Assembly (NCBI GenBank): GCA_018806915.1
Contig: JAGKQI010000096.1
Location: 1,736,001 to 1,800,000, forward strand
DNA: 64,000 nucleotides
Source of the DNA: Phytophthora colocasiae
Lineage: Eukaryota; Oomycota; Peronosporomycetes; Peronosporales; Peronosporaceae
Direction of reading: 5' to 3'
The position numbers were made by a program, and so were the translations under genes. Below the pieces are notes generated by a model that saw only the letters and a list, made by a program, of their open reading frames with translations, ran no database searches and was not told where the DNA came from. The stretch's first letter is position 1, and each line of letters begins with the position of its first letter. Shown piece by piece: positions 10,701-21,406 of the stretch.

Positions 10701-13700
10701 TAATACGACGACGTAGTCCAGAAGTCGCTGCTGCTTCGTCACATATTTTGTGCAATAGTGAATCCGATGAGCGGTATCTTTCCCACCAAGCAATACCTGG
10801 ATGTCGTGGTTACATTTGAAGCTCGCCATCAACTCGTAGTTGTAGCCATTAATATACTCGTGTGCTGTTCTGCGCTCAAGATCCACCCCAGATAGTCCGA
10901 ACGACGTATGCGGTTTACGACTGCGTGGAAAATTGTACCGACAGAAGTCATCACTGACTGTAACTCATGACGCCTTGAAGCAGCTACTGGTGTGGCACCA
11001 CCAGTGCTGGTTCAGTAGAACTACCAACACGGAAACCATATAGTCCATCCACTCTCGAGTCATTCGGCAATCAGCTACCATTGGAGGGGTGCATTCAATG
11101 AGTCGGGTGAGCTCGTCATTTTGGAATGGGTCATCGTCCCTAGAACAGTACGCCATTCGAGCAGCATTCGCCTCGAGCAGTAGCTCCATCTCCGGGGTTG
11201 CCTTGAGCCCATAGCGAGCAGAGAACATTGCGGCCTCGCTGCGTAATGCTAGCTCGACCTTTTCGCGGGCGTCGACAACGTCAACTGCTTGCTGCATCGT
11301 ATCTCGGCAACTGACCTCCGTTTTCGCAACGCTGTCTATCTCTGAAGCGTCAAGCTCGCGCTGGCAAGGCGGCCAGTGCAGAGGTCGGTTTTGTAAAAGA
11401 ATATTCCGTAGTACGTGCTGAGAACTGAATGATTTTTTGCATGCGTCACAGTACACAAGAGCGGGCTCCATCGCCCTGCCATGTGACCGATTGCTGAAGG
11501 TGCTACGCCGAGGGTTTTGCTTGGCCTTGGGTGGGATCTTCAGGTCCGAAAGCTCCGAGTACGAGGCCCCACAGTTGCTGCACGCGTACCGCTCCAGCGA
11601 CAGCGGCAACTGGTTGCGGACGATGCTGTCCACGTATGCAACTACGGACTCTTGAAATTCCGCCATGCGTGAACCAGCTAGCGTTTCCTCTAGTTCCGCC
11701 GTGCTAGAAGAAGCGTTCGATAACCAGATTAGGAAGTGAATGTGCAGCGTTCCCCGGCCTTGCGTCTCCACCATGCCGAAGTAGGCCTCCACATCTCCAA
11801 ATAGGCCGTTGAACGGCATCGGCTTCCCCGTAGTTGGATCCAACCCCAGCGCTTGCTCGATGAACGTGTTTACTTGGTACACGAACAACCGCGCGGACGC
11901 GGCATCATTACCCAAGCTAGCTTCGCGCAACTCCGCCTTACTGGGGACGCTCGACTCGAGGATGTCAAACAGCGAACTTACTGACATCTTTACAGCCCTG
12001 TACGCCATCGCGAGCGAGTTGTCCGTGTTTGGCGTCAGCGTAATAAATAACGCCGGCATCCCGAAGCGAGTCTGATAGTCTATCGCCTTCTGGCGGCACT
12101 TGGAGCGCTCGGCGTTGCTGCCCCAAACCGCAGCAGATGCGATCTCAACAGTCTTCAAAAATTTGTGCGCAACCGAGCTCTGCGTGCTGCTCGCGTGGCG
12201 ACGCCCCTGTTGGCGCTGTTCGTTGTCTAAAAGAGCCTCTTTCAACTGAGAAGCGTCAATGGATTGGTAACGCTCGTACACGTGTGGGGAACGCTGGCAC
12301 CGCAGGCCGTTCTGGGTGTACATGTTCTTCATGGCGATTCGGTCAAACGCGACAACAGTGAATAACTCGTCTTCAGCAAACCGGCGCGCCGACAACATCA
12401 AGTAATGCTTGACGCATTCCTTGAGAGACACTGGTACGCTCCTGGTCTCGCCAGGATGGCCATGACCGTACGGAAACAAGTGTGGAAACATCTTCGCCAG
12501 CAAGTCGCCCGATACGTCCATTGACATCTTGTTAGAGCGCTTCACTAAAAACTCTCTCTCTAGCAAAGCCCCTCCACAGCTTTTATCGAATAAGCCATGC
12601 TCTTCCTGTAGTAACACGCGCGACGCATCAGATAGCCCGACTCGACGTTCCATCACAACCAACTCATCGTCGTCACGCAGCACCTGCCAGTCTCCGTCTT
12701 GGCCACGGACGTTTTCTTGATCTCCACGGATGTTTCTATGAATTGCATCATCTCCATCCTCGATTTCGTCGAAGATGAGCTGCTCAACGTGCTGGGCCCT
12801 GGAAAGTTCGTTTAGGGCGTCATCGTTGGGAGACACGGAAGCATACAAGCAATTGTTGATCCGGTAAAACTCGAACACAGCTTGGACTCGCTGGGCTCGA
12901 ATTGTGTGCATCTTTCTGGTCTTGGCCGCTTGCTCCTCTGTAAAGTCCGCCACCATCGCGACTCTAAACGTCCGCACCGCGGAAATGGATCTCGGAAGTA
13001 GACATATTGGTGGGTCTGGCGTGCAGTCGAACACGAGGCAGTGCGACCGGATGCACCGGTGCCTGCCTCCGCGCATGACACGCGTCATAGCTGCAATGCT
13101 CACAAGTTGTGTCATCAGACGCTCAGGCAGCGTCAGACCGTGAGCATGCTGGTTGGGCAGAGAGCCAATGCAAAATCCGTTCGAAATGGAGAACCTCGGA
13201 AGATGACCTTGATCAATAGATGTATTACACGCTTTGCACACGCTAAACCACGCCGTCGGGTGACCGCTGGTATCGCTGTAGCAACGGAAGTTGCGCGGAG
13301 ACACGAGCGTATCCACCAAAAACGTAACGCAGGGTGGGGCACTGTACTCCCGTCTCAGCGCTGAGGGTAAGCTCGAGTCGGGCTCCCCGAAACAGCGACG
13401 CATCTTGGACATGTATCTCCAGTCAGACGCCTCTGTCCGCATCGCCTCTTTCCGACGTACTAACCTGTCACAGGAAACACAGACGCACTCGTCGAGGCCT
13501 TCCGGTCCAAGCGCTTGCTGTAGCCGCTTCAACGAATCGGCGCGGCTTTCCTTGCTGATAGGGGCCAAGTGAATGTTTCTCTTTTTCGTTTCCTTCCTCT
13601 GGACGGAACCATTTGCTGCGAGGCGATCTCGGTAGTCACGCATGTAGAGGCGGTTCCTTTCGCGGCGCTCAAGTATCTCGGATCCAGGAAGAACGATGTT

Positions 13701-14336
13701 GCTGCAAGCCCCAGCTTGGATGGTGCTGTCTGGCACTTTATGCAGCACATTACCGCCAAGGTACTTCCACTTTGACACACGCAAGGCAAACTTGGCAATG
13801 CCGCGAATGTCCAGTTGGGTATGGCGGTTGTTGATCGCAGAACCAGAAACGTCGTTGAGATCCGTTGCACCGCGCTCCTTCTTAAAAGCTGCATCGAGAT
13901 GCTGGAGAAGATCATCAGCATTGCCGTCGCCGGCTTCGGCGGTAGAATTCGGCGGCTCGGGCCCATTGCCACAGTTGCTGCTTCCTGTCCGCTTCAGGGA
14001 GCGCAGCACAGCTGTCATCATAGCCCTGATGTCCACACTTGCGTCAGTTGCCGCGCCGTTATCACCACCATCGCTGCCACCAACGTAATCGCCGCCGTGC
14101 TCCTTTGCGTAACCGTCATCCAGGACCGTCAAAATATCGTCGCTGTGGACGTGTTTGATACGCTTCCGCCGCTCCGAATGCAACCTCGCTTCCCGCTCGA
14201 CATCGGCGGGTTCCCCCGTACAGCTGGATGCCGCGCGTTTCAGGCGGCTGGAACCACTGTTTGTCATGTTCGCCCTGCAATCCCCATTTGAAAGACGTCG
14301 ACCGAGCAAATTCGTAAATGGCAGTGGGCGATTCAT
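7747..14336 (-). pseudogene. Helitron Rep-helicase polyprotein with several in-frame stops
   Basis: A single long reading frame starts at the ATG at 14336. In order it carries Cys-rich N-terminal motifs (CVCVSCDRL, CKAC), the Helitron-like N domain (FGMPALFITLTPN), the HUH motif as LHIHFLIWL, and the paired tyrosines in HYCTKYVTK (about 10.75 kb). The helicase follows, with Walker A FLGGEGGTGKS, Walker B VVDEISMM and GDFLQLPPV (9.3-8.9 kb). The last part shifts frame and contains GMPVQL...NGTHGVL and the motif V/VI region TVYKVQGETL ... LLVSRVTSR. In-frame stops fall near 10965 (TGA), 10299 (TAG), 9687 (TGA) and 8191 (TGA). Frame is lost at or after a run of 15 C (8868-8882). The Rep part is open for 1,123 codons. 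It would nick and replicate single strands for rolling-circle transposition, but this copy cannot make a full protein. Confidence 0.9.
8868..8882. repeat. Run of 15 C inside the Helitron helicase
   Basis: A homopolymer next to motif III (PPVGGGGG on the minus strand). Such a run is prone to slippage or sequencing error and lies where the helicase reading frame becomes unreliable. Confidence 0.9.
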
Positions 14337-14378
14337 TTTTGCAGCCGGCCCGTGCGTTCCTGTCCGTCCAACGCATCT

Positions 14379-14563
14379 AGGTGCATCAGTTCCGCGTGGT
14401 CGTTACCTCCAGATTCTGGGCCAAGCATCCAGGTGCATCAGTTCCGCGTGGTCGTTACCTCCAGAATCTGGGCCAAGCTTCTATTCTTCGTTTCGATAGC
14501 AGTGGCCTTCTTGGCTGCATCAGCTGCGCCGTGGTCGCGACCTCTGGGTTTTGGCCATGACTT
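14379..14563. repeat. About 3.5 copies of a 52-bp tandem repeat
   Basis: AGGTGCATCAGTTCCGCG begins at 14379 and again at 14431, a period of 52 bp, with the two units nearly identical. A third, more diverged copy begins near 14513 (GGCTGCATCAGCTGCGCC). The array sits directly upstream of the Helitron Rep start, so it may be part of the element's 5' region or promoter. A nearly palindromic GTAATGTGGGCCACATTAC follows at about 14577. Confidence 0.8.
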
Positions 14564-14599
14564 CAGTGACGAGCAGTAATGTGGGCCACATTACCGTGG

Positions 14600-15001
14600 T
14601 GTAGTCCACACAAAATTAAACCGAGTTCTTGCGGTTTTCGTCCTCGCTGCGCCGATTTAGATGTGTAGATGTGTAGTCCACACCAAAATACCGGTATTCT
14701 TACAAAAACTCGGGTAGTAACGACAGTTCTTACGAACTGCGAATTATATCAGTTGATTTGTGTGTTGTATGTATGATGTCAAGGAAATCGGACTATGACT
14801 TGTGTGTGTTGGTTGGAGAGGTTGGACGCGGTGGGAGGGTTCTCGAGGTAACCCCCTCCTGAATCCAGGCGCATCGACAGCAACCAACTCGTTCAAAAAC
14901 TTATGAGAAAAGACGACATAGTGTCACATATTCATGTGACCTACCGACTTGGTTGACATTGTCGAAAAATGTGGCAATAACTCAATTATTTATTGGCTTG
15001 G
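14600..15001. other. Intergenic stretch with short direct repeats
   Basis: The phrase GTGTAGTCCACAC recurs at about 14599 and 14668, each followed by similar AT-rich text. These may be the outer 5' edge of the Helitron. No gene is visible. Confidence 0.4.
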
Positions 15002-15612
15002 ATGAAGGGATCCAATCCGTATGACATTGTATGTTCCTATCCCTGGTTCCAACGTACAATTGCCCAACTGGAGAAACCCGAGGACAGCTCGAGTGTCCCG
15101 AGGCGCCTCAAGGTCGTGTACTTCGCGCGTCACGCTCAGGGCGTTCACAACGCGGCGGCGAACGAAGTCGGTGCCGAACGCTGGGAATCCGGAATCGCTT
15201 TCGAGGAGAAATATCTGGACGCAGATCTCACGCCTTTCGGAGTTAACGATGCACAGAGCAAAGGACCCGGTGGGATGCCTCCTATTGAGCGGGTGGTCGT
15301 TTCACCGCTCTCTCGAGCCATTCAAACCGCCCAGAACTTCTTCGCAAAGGATTAAGTACCAGAGACACCGTTTGTCTGCGTCGAAAACTGCCGAGAAATC
15401 CTTGGCTGTCACACGTGCGATAAGCGGCGCTCAGTCTCTTAGCTTAAGCTAAAGTTTCCCGAAGTGGACTTTTCATCCATCAAGAGCAAGGACGACACGC
15501 TATGGACGTCAACGCACCGCGAGACGGACGAGGAGATGCAGCAGCGCGCGAAGGAGTTTCTCCTGGAGATTTTTAATGAGATTCCGGAGAAGAATGTCGC
15601 GGTAGTGACCAG
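15002..15612 (+). pseudogene. Histidine phosphatase (phosphoglycerate-mutase-like), truncated
   Basis: The frame starts at the ATG at 15002 and has the catalytic RH motif in YFARHAQGVHN. A conserved stretch follows (LTPFGVNDAQ ... VVVSPLSRAIQTA). The family removes phosphate through a phosphohistidine intermediate. Two in-frame stops interrupt it, TAA at 15352 and TAG at about 15436. The same frame then continues with FVCVENCREILG, HRETDEEMQQRAKEF and FNEIPEKNVAVVTR. The second catalytic histidine would follow VVT, but there the sequence changes to Arg and then to unrelated AT-rich DNA. The gene was therefore cut at its second active-site residue. Confidence 0.8.
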
Positions 15613-16227
15613 GGTTGTGAAAAAACAATTTGACTTTCAAATAATTCAATTAAAACACACTAAATTATTGATTGAGCGAGGTCTCAATCACGTCCAAATA
15701 ATCCTCCATTTCACTGTGGCGTTTAGCTTGCGTTCTGCACGTTATCGTGAAGTCACGAGCTACTTGAGTACTCTTAACGCATCAATAATGAGCAAGCAGT
15801 GGTCTTCTGGGCCTGTACGACGTAAACAACTTCGACGAGACAGCTCTGAGGTAGCGCTCGACACTCCAGCAGTCTCCTCACTTTGCGATTTTCTGCAAGA
15901 CCCAAACATGCGACTATATTGGACGTGCGGTGTCTGTTTGATGCCATTACGAAGGAGTTCACACCAACTGCGAAATACCTCAGCCCACAAGCCATCGTCG
16001 TTAAAGCGCCACGCTTTGAAAGCGGTGTAGTTAAAGTTCTCGCAAAGCTTTAGCGAGCGTCAAGGGGTTTGGGTTAAGGTTACGATTAGGTGGTTTTCTA
16101 CCAATCAGAGCTCGATGATATGATTGAAAACAAAATTGCAATAAACAAATTATTGATTGACCCGAGTCTTGGAGCTCAATTAACACCTTCCTTCCGGACG
16201 TCGTTTGATACTACGTAACTATTTTCG
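15613..16227 (+). other. AT-rich inserted DNA with an orphan protein tail
   Basis: The sequence AAATTATTGATTGA occurs twice in direct orientation, at about 15663 and 16149, each followed by a GAG-rich GTCT...CTCAAT phrase, so the region holds a diverged repeat. Between them, about 15928-16051 on the plus strand, lies the open stretch CLFDAITKEFTPTAKYL ... SGVVKVLAKL and a stop. It looks like the C-terminus of an unrecognised protein. Confidence 0.35.
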
Positions 16228-16228
16228 T

Positions 16229-16247
16229 ATGTCGTATTATACGACAT
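16229..16247. repeat. ATGTCGTA palindrome near the piggyBac 5' side
   Basis: ATGTCGTA, three bases, then TACGACAT. The same 8-mer occurs in the transposase intron (18021, 18063, direct) and three times in inverse orientation downstream of the gene (19408-19415, 19452-19459, 19551-19558). Confidence 0.7.
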
Positions 16248-16427
16248 ATCCCGATTTATATTAGAAAATGGCTCAGAAACGAAATTCCAATACTTTAAGC
16301 AAGTGTACTGCAACGCATAAGTTGCTAGAGGTCTCTGCGACAAGTTCACATAACCAGGTCAGAGGATGGGTGGTGGATACAGATTGTGGTCCAGACCAGT
16401 CATTCCTGATTTTGCAGCCCAACGCAC

Positions 16428-19278
16428 ATGAGGTCCAGTCGCCGAGAGAAACCACCCACCCCCACCGCCCCCAGGCACGACGTCGACTTCGGGCACCTAT
16501 GGCGACAGCTCAGAGCTGCTGGGTGGACGTCGAAACGGCCGTCCGGGATCCAGACTGAGTGGACATATACCAGTCCAAAGGATGGGAATGTACTGGTTGG
16601 TGAGCATGCTGTAGTTGAGTTCGCATTCCGGTCCGGCTTGCTGGTGGAGGACGAGGAGTGTTCGTCCGAGGACGGATTAGAGGATGTAGTTGGTGATGAG
16701 AACGTAGGGGAGGAAGCAGAAGGTAGTGGCACTGACGACGTCACCATTCGGCCGTCGCAGATCGACACTAGTGTTCAGCTGTCGCAAAACACCGTCAACG
16801 AGTTGTTTGGTCCAGAATCTGATGCATCACAGCCTGATCTCTTCCAGGATGCAGTAGCTAGAGCGTTTGATCTCTCGCAAAGAGATCTCCACCCGGACGA
16901 GGAGCAACGAGATGCGGCAGCCAGTTTGCATTTACTGTCTGAGGCATCAGGGTTAGAGAGCGAGGAGGAGGACGAACATGCTGTCACTCCACTCGCTGCT
17001 CCTACTCGGCGAATTAGGATCCCGGCGAGACCGAACGCTGACGTAAACGTTTTGCAGGACGGGGAGAGCAGTAGTGAATACGAAGAGTTCAGCTCCGGCG
17101 ACGAGAGCGATGGTGCTGGGATCGTTGACGACGACTGGGATTCTCGTGTTGGTGAAATTGATGAGGAGGGTGACGACCTCTCTGACAGTGACGTTGAGGA
17201 AATGGATCAAGTTTTCCTTGCGTCGCTGCATGTTGATGATACTACTTTGAACAAAGCGGCTCAGGAGCGCGAGAACACTTTGCGGGCGATGGAGTGGAGT
17301 GAACCATCGGCGGAGTTCGAGACGGACACTCCTTCGTACCCTGGATTGGGCGATGAAGAGGCGAGACCTGTGGGCGAACTACTTGATGCATGGCGGTCAC
17401 CACTTCTAACACTGTTCTACTTCGTGCCGAAATCCCTCTGGGTAACAATCACCACCGAGACTAACCGCTACTACTTGCAGCAACTGGATAAACGAGCAGA
17501 AAAAATGGCTGCGCGGCAGTCCGGACGCCAGCGTGAGACCGTCGTACAAATTGCCCGCCGCTTGAAGGCAACGCAAGCCTATGGTGCACACGAGATTCTT
17601 CATGTGGTTGGACTACTGGTGGCACGTATGCTGTGCCCCCAGAAACGGCGCTTCGCTGCTCATTGGTCAATGGTCGAGGACGGGGCCATACCTGCTGGAA
17701 TCTTTGGACGGTACATGAGCCGTGACCGCTGCAACAATATCCTACATGATCTTCACTTTGTTGACAATTCCGTAGACCACGGCCGCGATAAGATATGGAA
17801 GCTTCGTCCTGTAGTGGACAAGATCCAAGAACGATTCTTGTCAGGTTGGTCCCTTCCATCCATCTTCTCTTTCGATGAAGGCGTCCTACCTGCAACATCT
17901 AGGCGCAACTCCACGCGAATGTTCATGTCGGACAAGCCTCACCGATACGGCTCCAAACTGTTTATGCTATGTGACGCAAAGACTGCGTACTGCCACAGGT
18001 ATTTTTTTGGCCTTTTTTCTATGTCGTAACTTACGCGATGCAGCACATACTAACAGCTCTCAATGTCGTAACTGTACTAGATTCGAAGTTTATGTGGGAA
18101 AGCGTGAAGGAGTAGACAACCCAATTGACTTCAAGACTGGCGCAGCTGCCGTACTTCGGAACCTGACGGCTGTCTTCACTCCTGAATCACGCCATAACTG
18201 GCATGTGGTCGTGGTAGACAGGTTTTATCCCTCCGTTCTCCTCGCTGTGGATCTTCTAAAGAAGAACGTGTACGTGGTGGGGACTGTTCAGACGAATCGT
18301 TTGGGTTTCAACAAGGCACTCCAGTCCAAGCGCAAAACGCGTCCAGCCAGCGTTCCCCGTGGCTCGTTCCTCTTCTCGCGCTCAGTCGCTGTTCCCTCAC
18401 TCATCTCATGTCTTTGGTGGGACCGGAAGCCTGTGTACTACTTGTGCACAGGATCCGCCATGACAGCGTCGACTATTCAGCGGAAGATCAAGCGTGTGGG
18501 CGCTTTGGAAGTGGGGTGCCCTCGGTCTGTCAACGACTACCAGAACTGGATGGGCGGAGTAGATCGCCATGATCAACTCCGCCTCCAGAGTTATTCGTTG
18601 CAAATGTCCACGCGCTTTACTAAGTACTACAAGGGGTTGTTCTTGGGGTTCTTGGACCTCGCGCTCGTGAACGCGTTCCTCAGCCATAAAGAGGCGGCGA
18701 AGATCAAAGGCACGGTCGCGATGCAAAGGTCGGAGTGGTTTGCGGTTCTTCAGAACCAGCTATTGCAGCTCAAGGCCGAGGACTTCGCTGGGGTTCAAGC
18801 TACTCCACCTGCTTCCAGCCAGAAACGCAGACGAACACCTGTGCGACTGACACATACTCTCCAGCAGGTAGACGACTGGGTCACCGTTAGTGGGGTCCAG
18901 AAACGCCGCCAACGGTCGTGTAAGGTTTGTGCGCTTTTACGGACGTAGAAAAAGAAGTCTTTTGCCACGACATACTTCTGCGAGAGGTGCTCCATTGACA
19001 ATGCCAAGTGCTGGCTCTGCAACAAGATCCGCCGCGACTTCAAGGGCGTCCCTAAGACCTGTTTCGAGATTTGGCACGAGGACTTTGGGGCAGGTCAGGA
19101 CATTCCAGCCAGCTTGGGGAAGCGTGTCGTGCTGCGTCGGCCTGGGCAGAGCGCAGGAAGGCGCAAAAAGACAAAGCGAGAACTGCAGCTTCGCCGTGAG
19201 GAAGATGTGGACGGCGGCGATGGCGACAATGAAGGGAGTGGTGGCGAGGCATCGTCTGGTAGGCTGCGTATCAGTTGA
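16428..19278 (+). pseudogene. piggyBac-type transposase, one intron, late in-frame stop
   Basis: The ATG at 16428 opens an 812-codon spliced frame. An acidic N-terminus (to about residue 290) is followed by the piggyBac domain (DDE_Tnp_1_7): LLTLFYFVPKSLW, HWSMVEDGAIPAG, RYMSRDRCNNIL, FSFDEGVLPATSR (first catalytic Asp), VVVVDRFYPS (second Asp) and GGVDRHDQLR (third Asp). The intron is 17999-18080 (donor GTATTT, branch TACTAAC, acceptor CTAG) and joins YCHR to FEVYVG. A TAG at 18946-18948 splits the C-terminal cysteine-rich zinc domain. CKVC lies before it, and YFCERCSIDNAKCWLC...CFEIWHEDF continues in the same frame to TGA at 19278. The catalytic core is complete, but the zinc domain, which binds element ends in known piggyBacs, would be lost. 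Confidence 0.88.
17999..18080 (+). repeat. piggyBac intron carrying two copies of the terminal-region motif
   Basis: The 82-bp intron contains ATGTCGTAAC at 18021 and ATGTCGTAAC at 18063. The same word builds the palindrome at 16229 and three sites 3' of the gene. Splicing is supported by the reading frame and a consensus branch point. Confidence 0.75.
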
Positions 19279-19828
19279 TGAGTGGTAAGTTTCGTGCAAT
19301 TGAATACAAAATTGTTGAGCCAACGTACCTTCTATTGTGTGTTTTCTGGAATGAGTTGCGTAGAAGTGCATGTCCCTGATCATCTGCTGACTACAATAGG
19401 AGTTAGATACGACATTGAGCCATCATAACTCTATCACAATGCGGTATGAGTTACGACATTGCCTGAAAACCCTGTTGACAATTTATACATCTTTCCGCAA
19501 GCCAAACAGATGGCTCATACAAACATCTAGTGACTTGTTATGGCGTATCTTACGACATCCGCTTAGCCGTCTGAGGCGAGTACCGTTGGGAAGGAACCCT
19601 GGTAGTGACACATTCGGGCTTCATCCGTCGTGTTAGGTGTCCGGATCCACCCTGCAAACTGCGAGGCCATCCCTCGCGTGTTGGAGGCGATCTAGAGTAT
19701 GTACAGCATTCTCAAACGACTGACTACATGTTGGACGTTGAAGGACGTTGAGGAGCCAATCAATCTTTCATCCATTATCAAATAAAGTTGGCACCTCCCT
19801 TTGGCTGACTATTGAGTTAGTTGAACGT

Positions 19829-20360
19829 TCAGTACACCAGTGCATTGAGCAAAGGTGCATTGAGCAAAGCTTGACGCTGTTCTTGCACTTCTGGATCGGC
19901 CGAACGCGCTTCTTCGTCTAAACCCTCGAAGATCTCCTCGAAGCGGTCGAATTGAACTTTTGCACGCTCCATCTCGTCGTTGTTGTACAAGGTGATGGCG
20001 TTGAGGTGGAACATGTGATCTCTAGCAACAACAAGCACTGTCAGTGCACAAAACAATCTCACAATATTTCTTCTAAGTGTGTGATACCGTTCCATCTCGA
20101 TGGCCTTGTCAAATGCGCTACAGGCGTTCTCGAAGTCATCTAAGCTCGAAGCATCTAAGCGACTGAGTGTAATGGCCAAGTACATGTACGAGCTCGGGAG
20201 TGAGGTTGATAGCAGCGCTGAAGAAGTGGAAAGCAGACGCGTACTGGCCTGTATTAAGGTGCACAAGCCCCAATTGTACGACGTGATCCACACTCAAGCA
20301 TACAACATGCTCTGTTGCATTGAAGTGCTTCCTGCAGTGGCTGCAGAACAATGTGTTGCG
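19829..20360 (-). pseudogene. BBS4: BBS4 (Bardet-Biedl syndrome 4) C-terminal remnant
   Basis: The stretch LGLVHLNTGQYASAFHFF is followed by SAAINLTPE. In a shifted frame YMYLAITLSRLD...DDFENACSAFDKA continues, then LNAITLYNNDEMERAK. This matches the TPR region of BBS4, a BBSome subunit that sorts cargo in cilia and flagella. An intron is retained between EMER and DHMFHLN (donor GTATCA, acceptor GCTAG), so the copy came from genomic DNA, not mRNA. Defects include a frameshift near 20190 and two short tandem duplications, 20129-20159 and 19840-19869. The N-terminal TPRs are absent. A full gene is expected elsewhere in a zoospore-forming organism. Confidence 0.75.
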
Positions 20361-20389
20361 TCCCAGAACACTACCAGTACTGCTATGGC

Positions 20390-21110
20390 CACATCTTTTA
20401 AATTGCCAAGCACTCCCAGAAACGGCAACACCATGTCCGCTTGACTGATGAGTCTCACCACACGGTTGTTGTCGCTGTCCCGCCAGAAATGCACCGACCC
20501 GCGCATGACGATACGTTGATTCAACAGTTTAGCAACGATGGGAGACCACTCGTTCCCTTTGCCGAGATCCACGCCATAGTTTGTTAGATGCGGGAAGGTG
20601 TTAGTTAAGGAGCTTTTGGCGATGGTGAAGCTCGTGGTGGTGGTGGCAACTACAGTAGCGAGTTCTCCGTGATCTCTTCGAATCGATTGAGACGAACCTG
20701 AATGTCTTGGAAGAACTGCGCGAACACCGTCCAGTTCCGGGCTAAGGTCTCCGAGCCTTGCACGGTTCCAGCGTCCAACTCCGCGCTTGCAGGCTGCTGT
20801 GCGCACACTTCCTGATGCAGGTAGACCGTGTCTAAACACTTGAAATTACTCGACTACGACGGACCACACAATACTTCTAGTTGCGGGCCTCTTTGCCGTG
20901 AGGATGTCGCGTGTGCGTTCAAGCTGTCGAATCTCCTCCCCCATCTTGTGGTTGCAGAGCTCAAATGCTTCCACCCACTGCCGCATGACGCTCCTGATTC
21001 TTCCGGCGACGTTCGCGATGTTTTCTTTCATTTCGTCGGCGTACGGGACTTTTCCTGCCGGTAGAATCGGACGCGACTGTCTCCGTTTGCTCTAGTCAAG
21101 TTCGGACGGG
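20390..21110 (-). pseudogene. Unrecognised remnant with CBS-like and coiled-coil segments
   Basis: Minus-strand fragments in different frames. KENIANVAGRIRSVMRQWVE...MGEEIRQLERTRD (21031-20880) is helical and coiled-coil-like. RNWTVFAQFFQDIQVRLNRF lies near 20740-20660. IVMRGSVHFWRDSDNNRVV followed by RLISQADMVLPF (about 20520-20420) resembles half a CBS domain. These may all come from one broken gene that lies head-on to the BBS4 remnant. The family assignment is weak. Confidence 0.35.
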
Positions 21111-21406
21111 AGCGTTGATGATCGTCCATGAAGAACTGCGTGGTGGACGAGTGGGTGGCGACGTAGTTGCTATTGCTGGAGCGACGTTAGTTTTCATTGC
21201 CGCACGGAATCAAGGCCCCGCAGTTGTACACTCTACAATGTCGTGTCTTCGATGCAGAACCAGGTTTTCCACATGCCCAAGGAGAAAACTTGGCTGGCCA
21301 CGTCTTGCAGAAGCTGCTTTAATGTACTACGTAGTAAACAGCAAAAAGAGCAGAGAGAAGCTAAAGCGTATTTGGCAAGCTCGTTAGAACGGTGCGCTTT
21401 TAATCA

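Noticed and set aside
16180..16190. TTAACACC as the left terminus of the 16.4-kb piggyBac
   Set aside because: No matching inverted end with TTAA was found on the 3' side.
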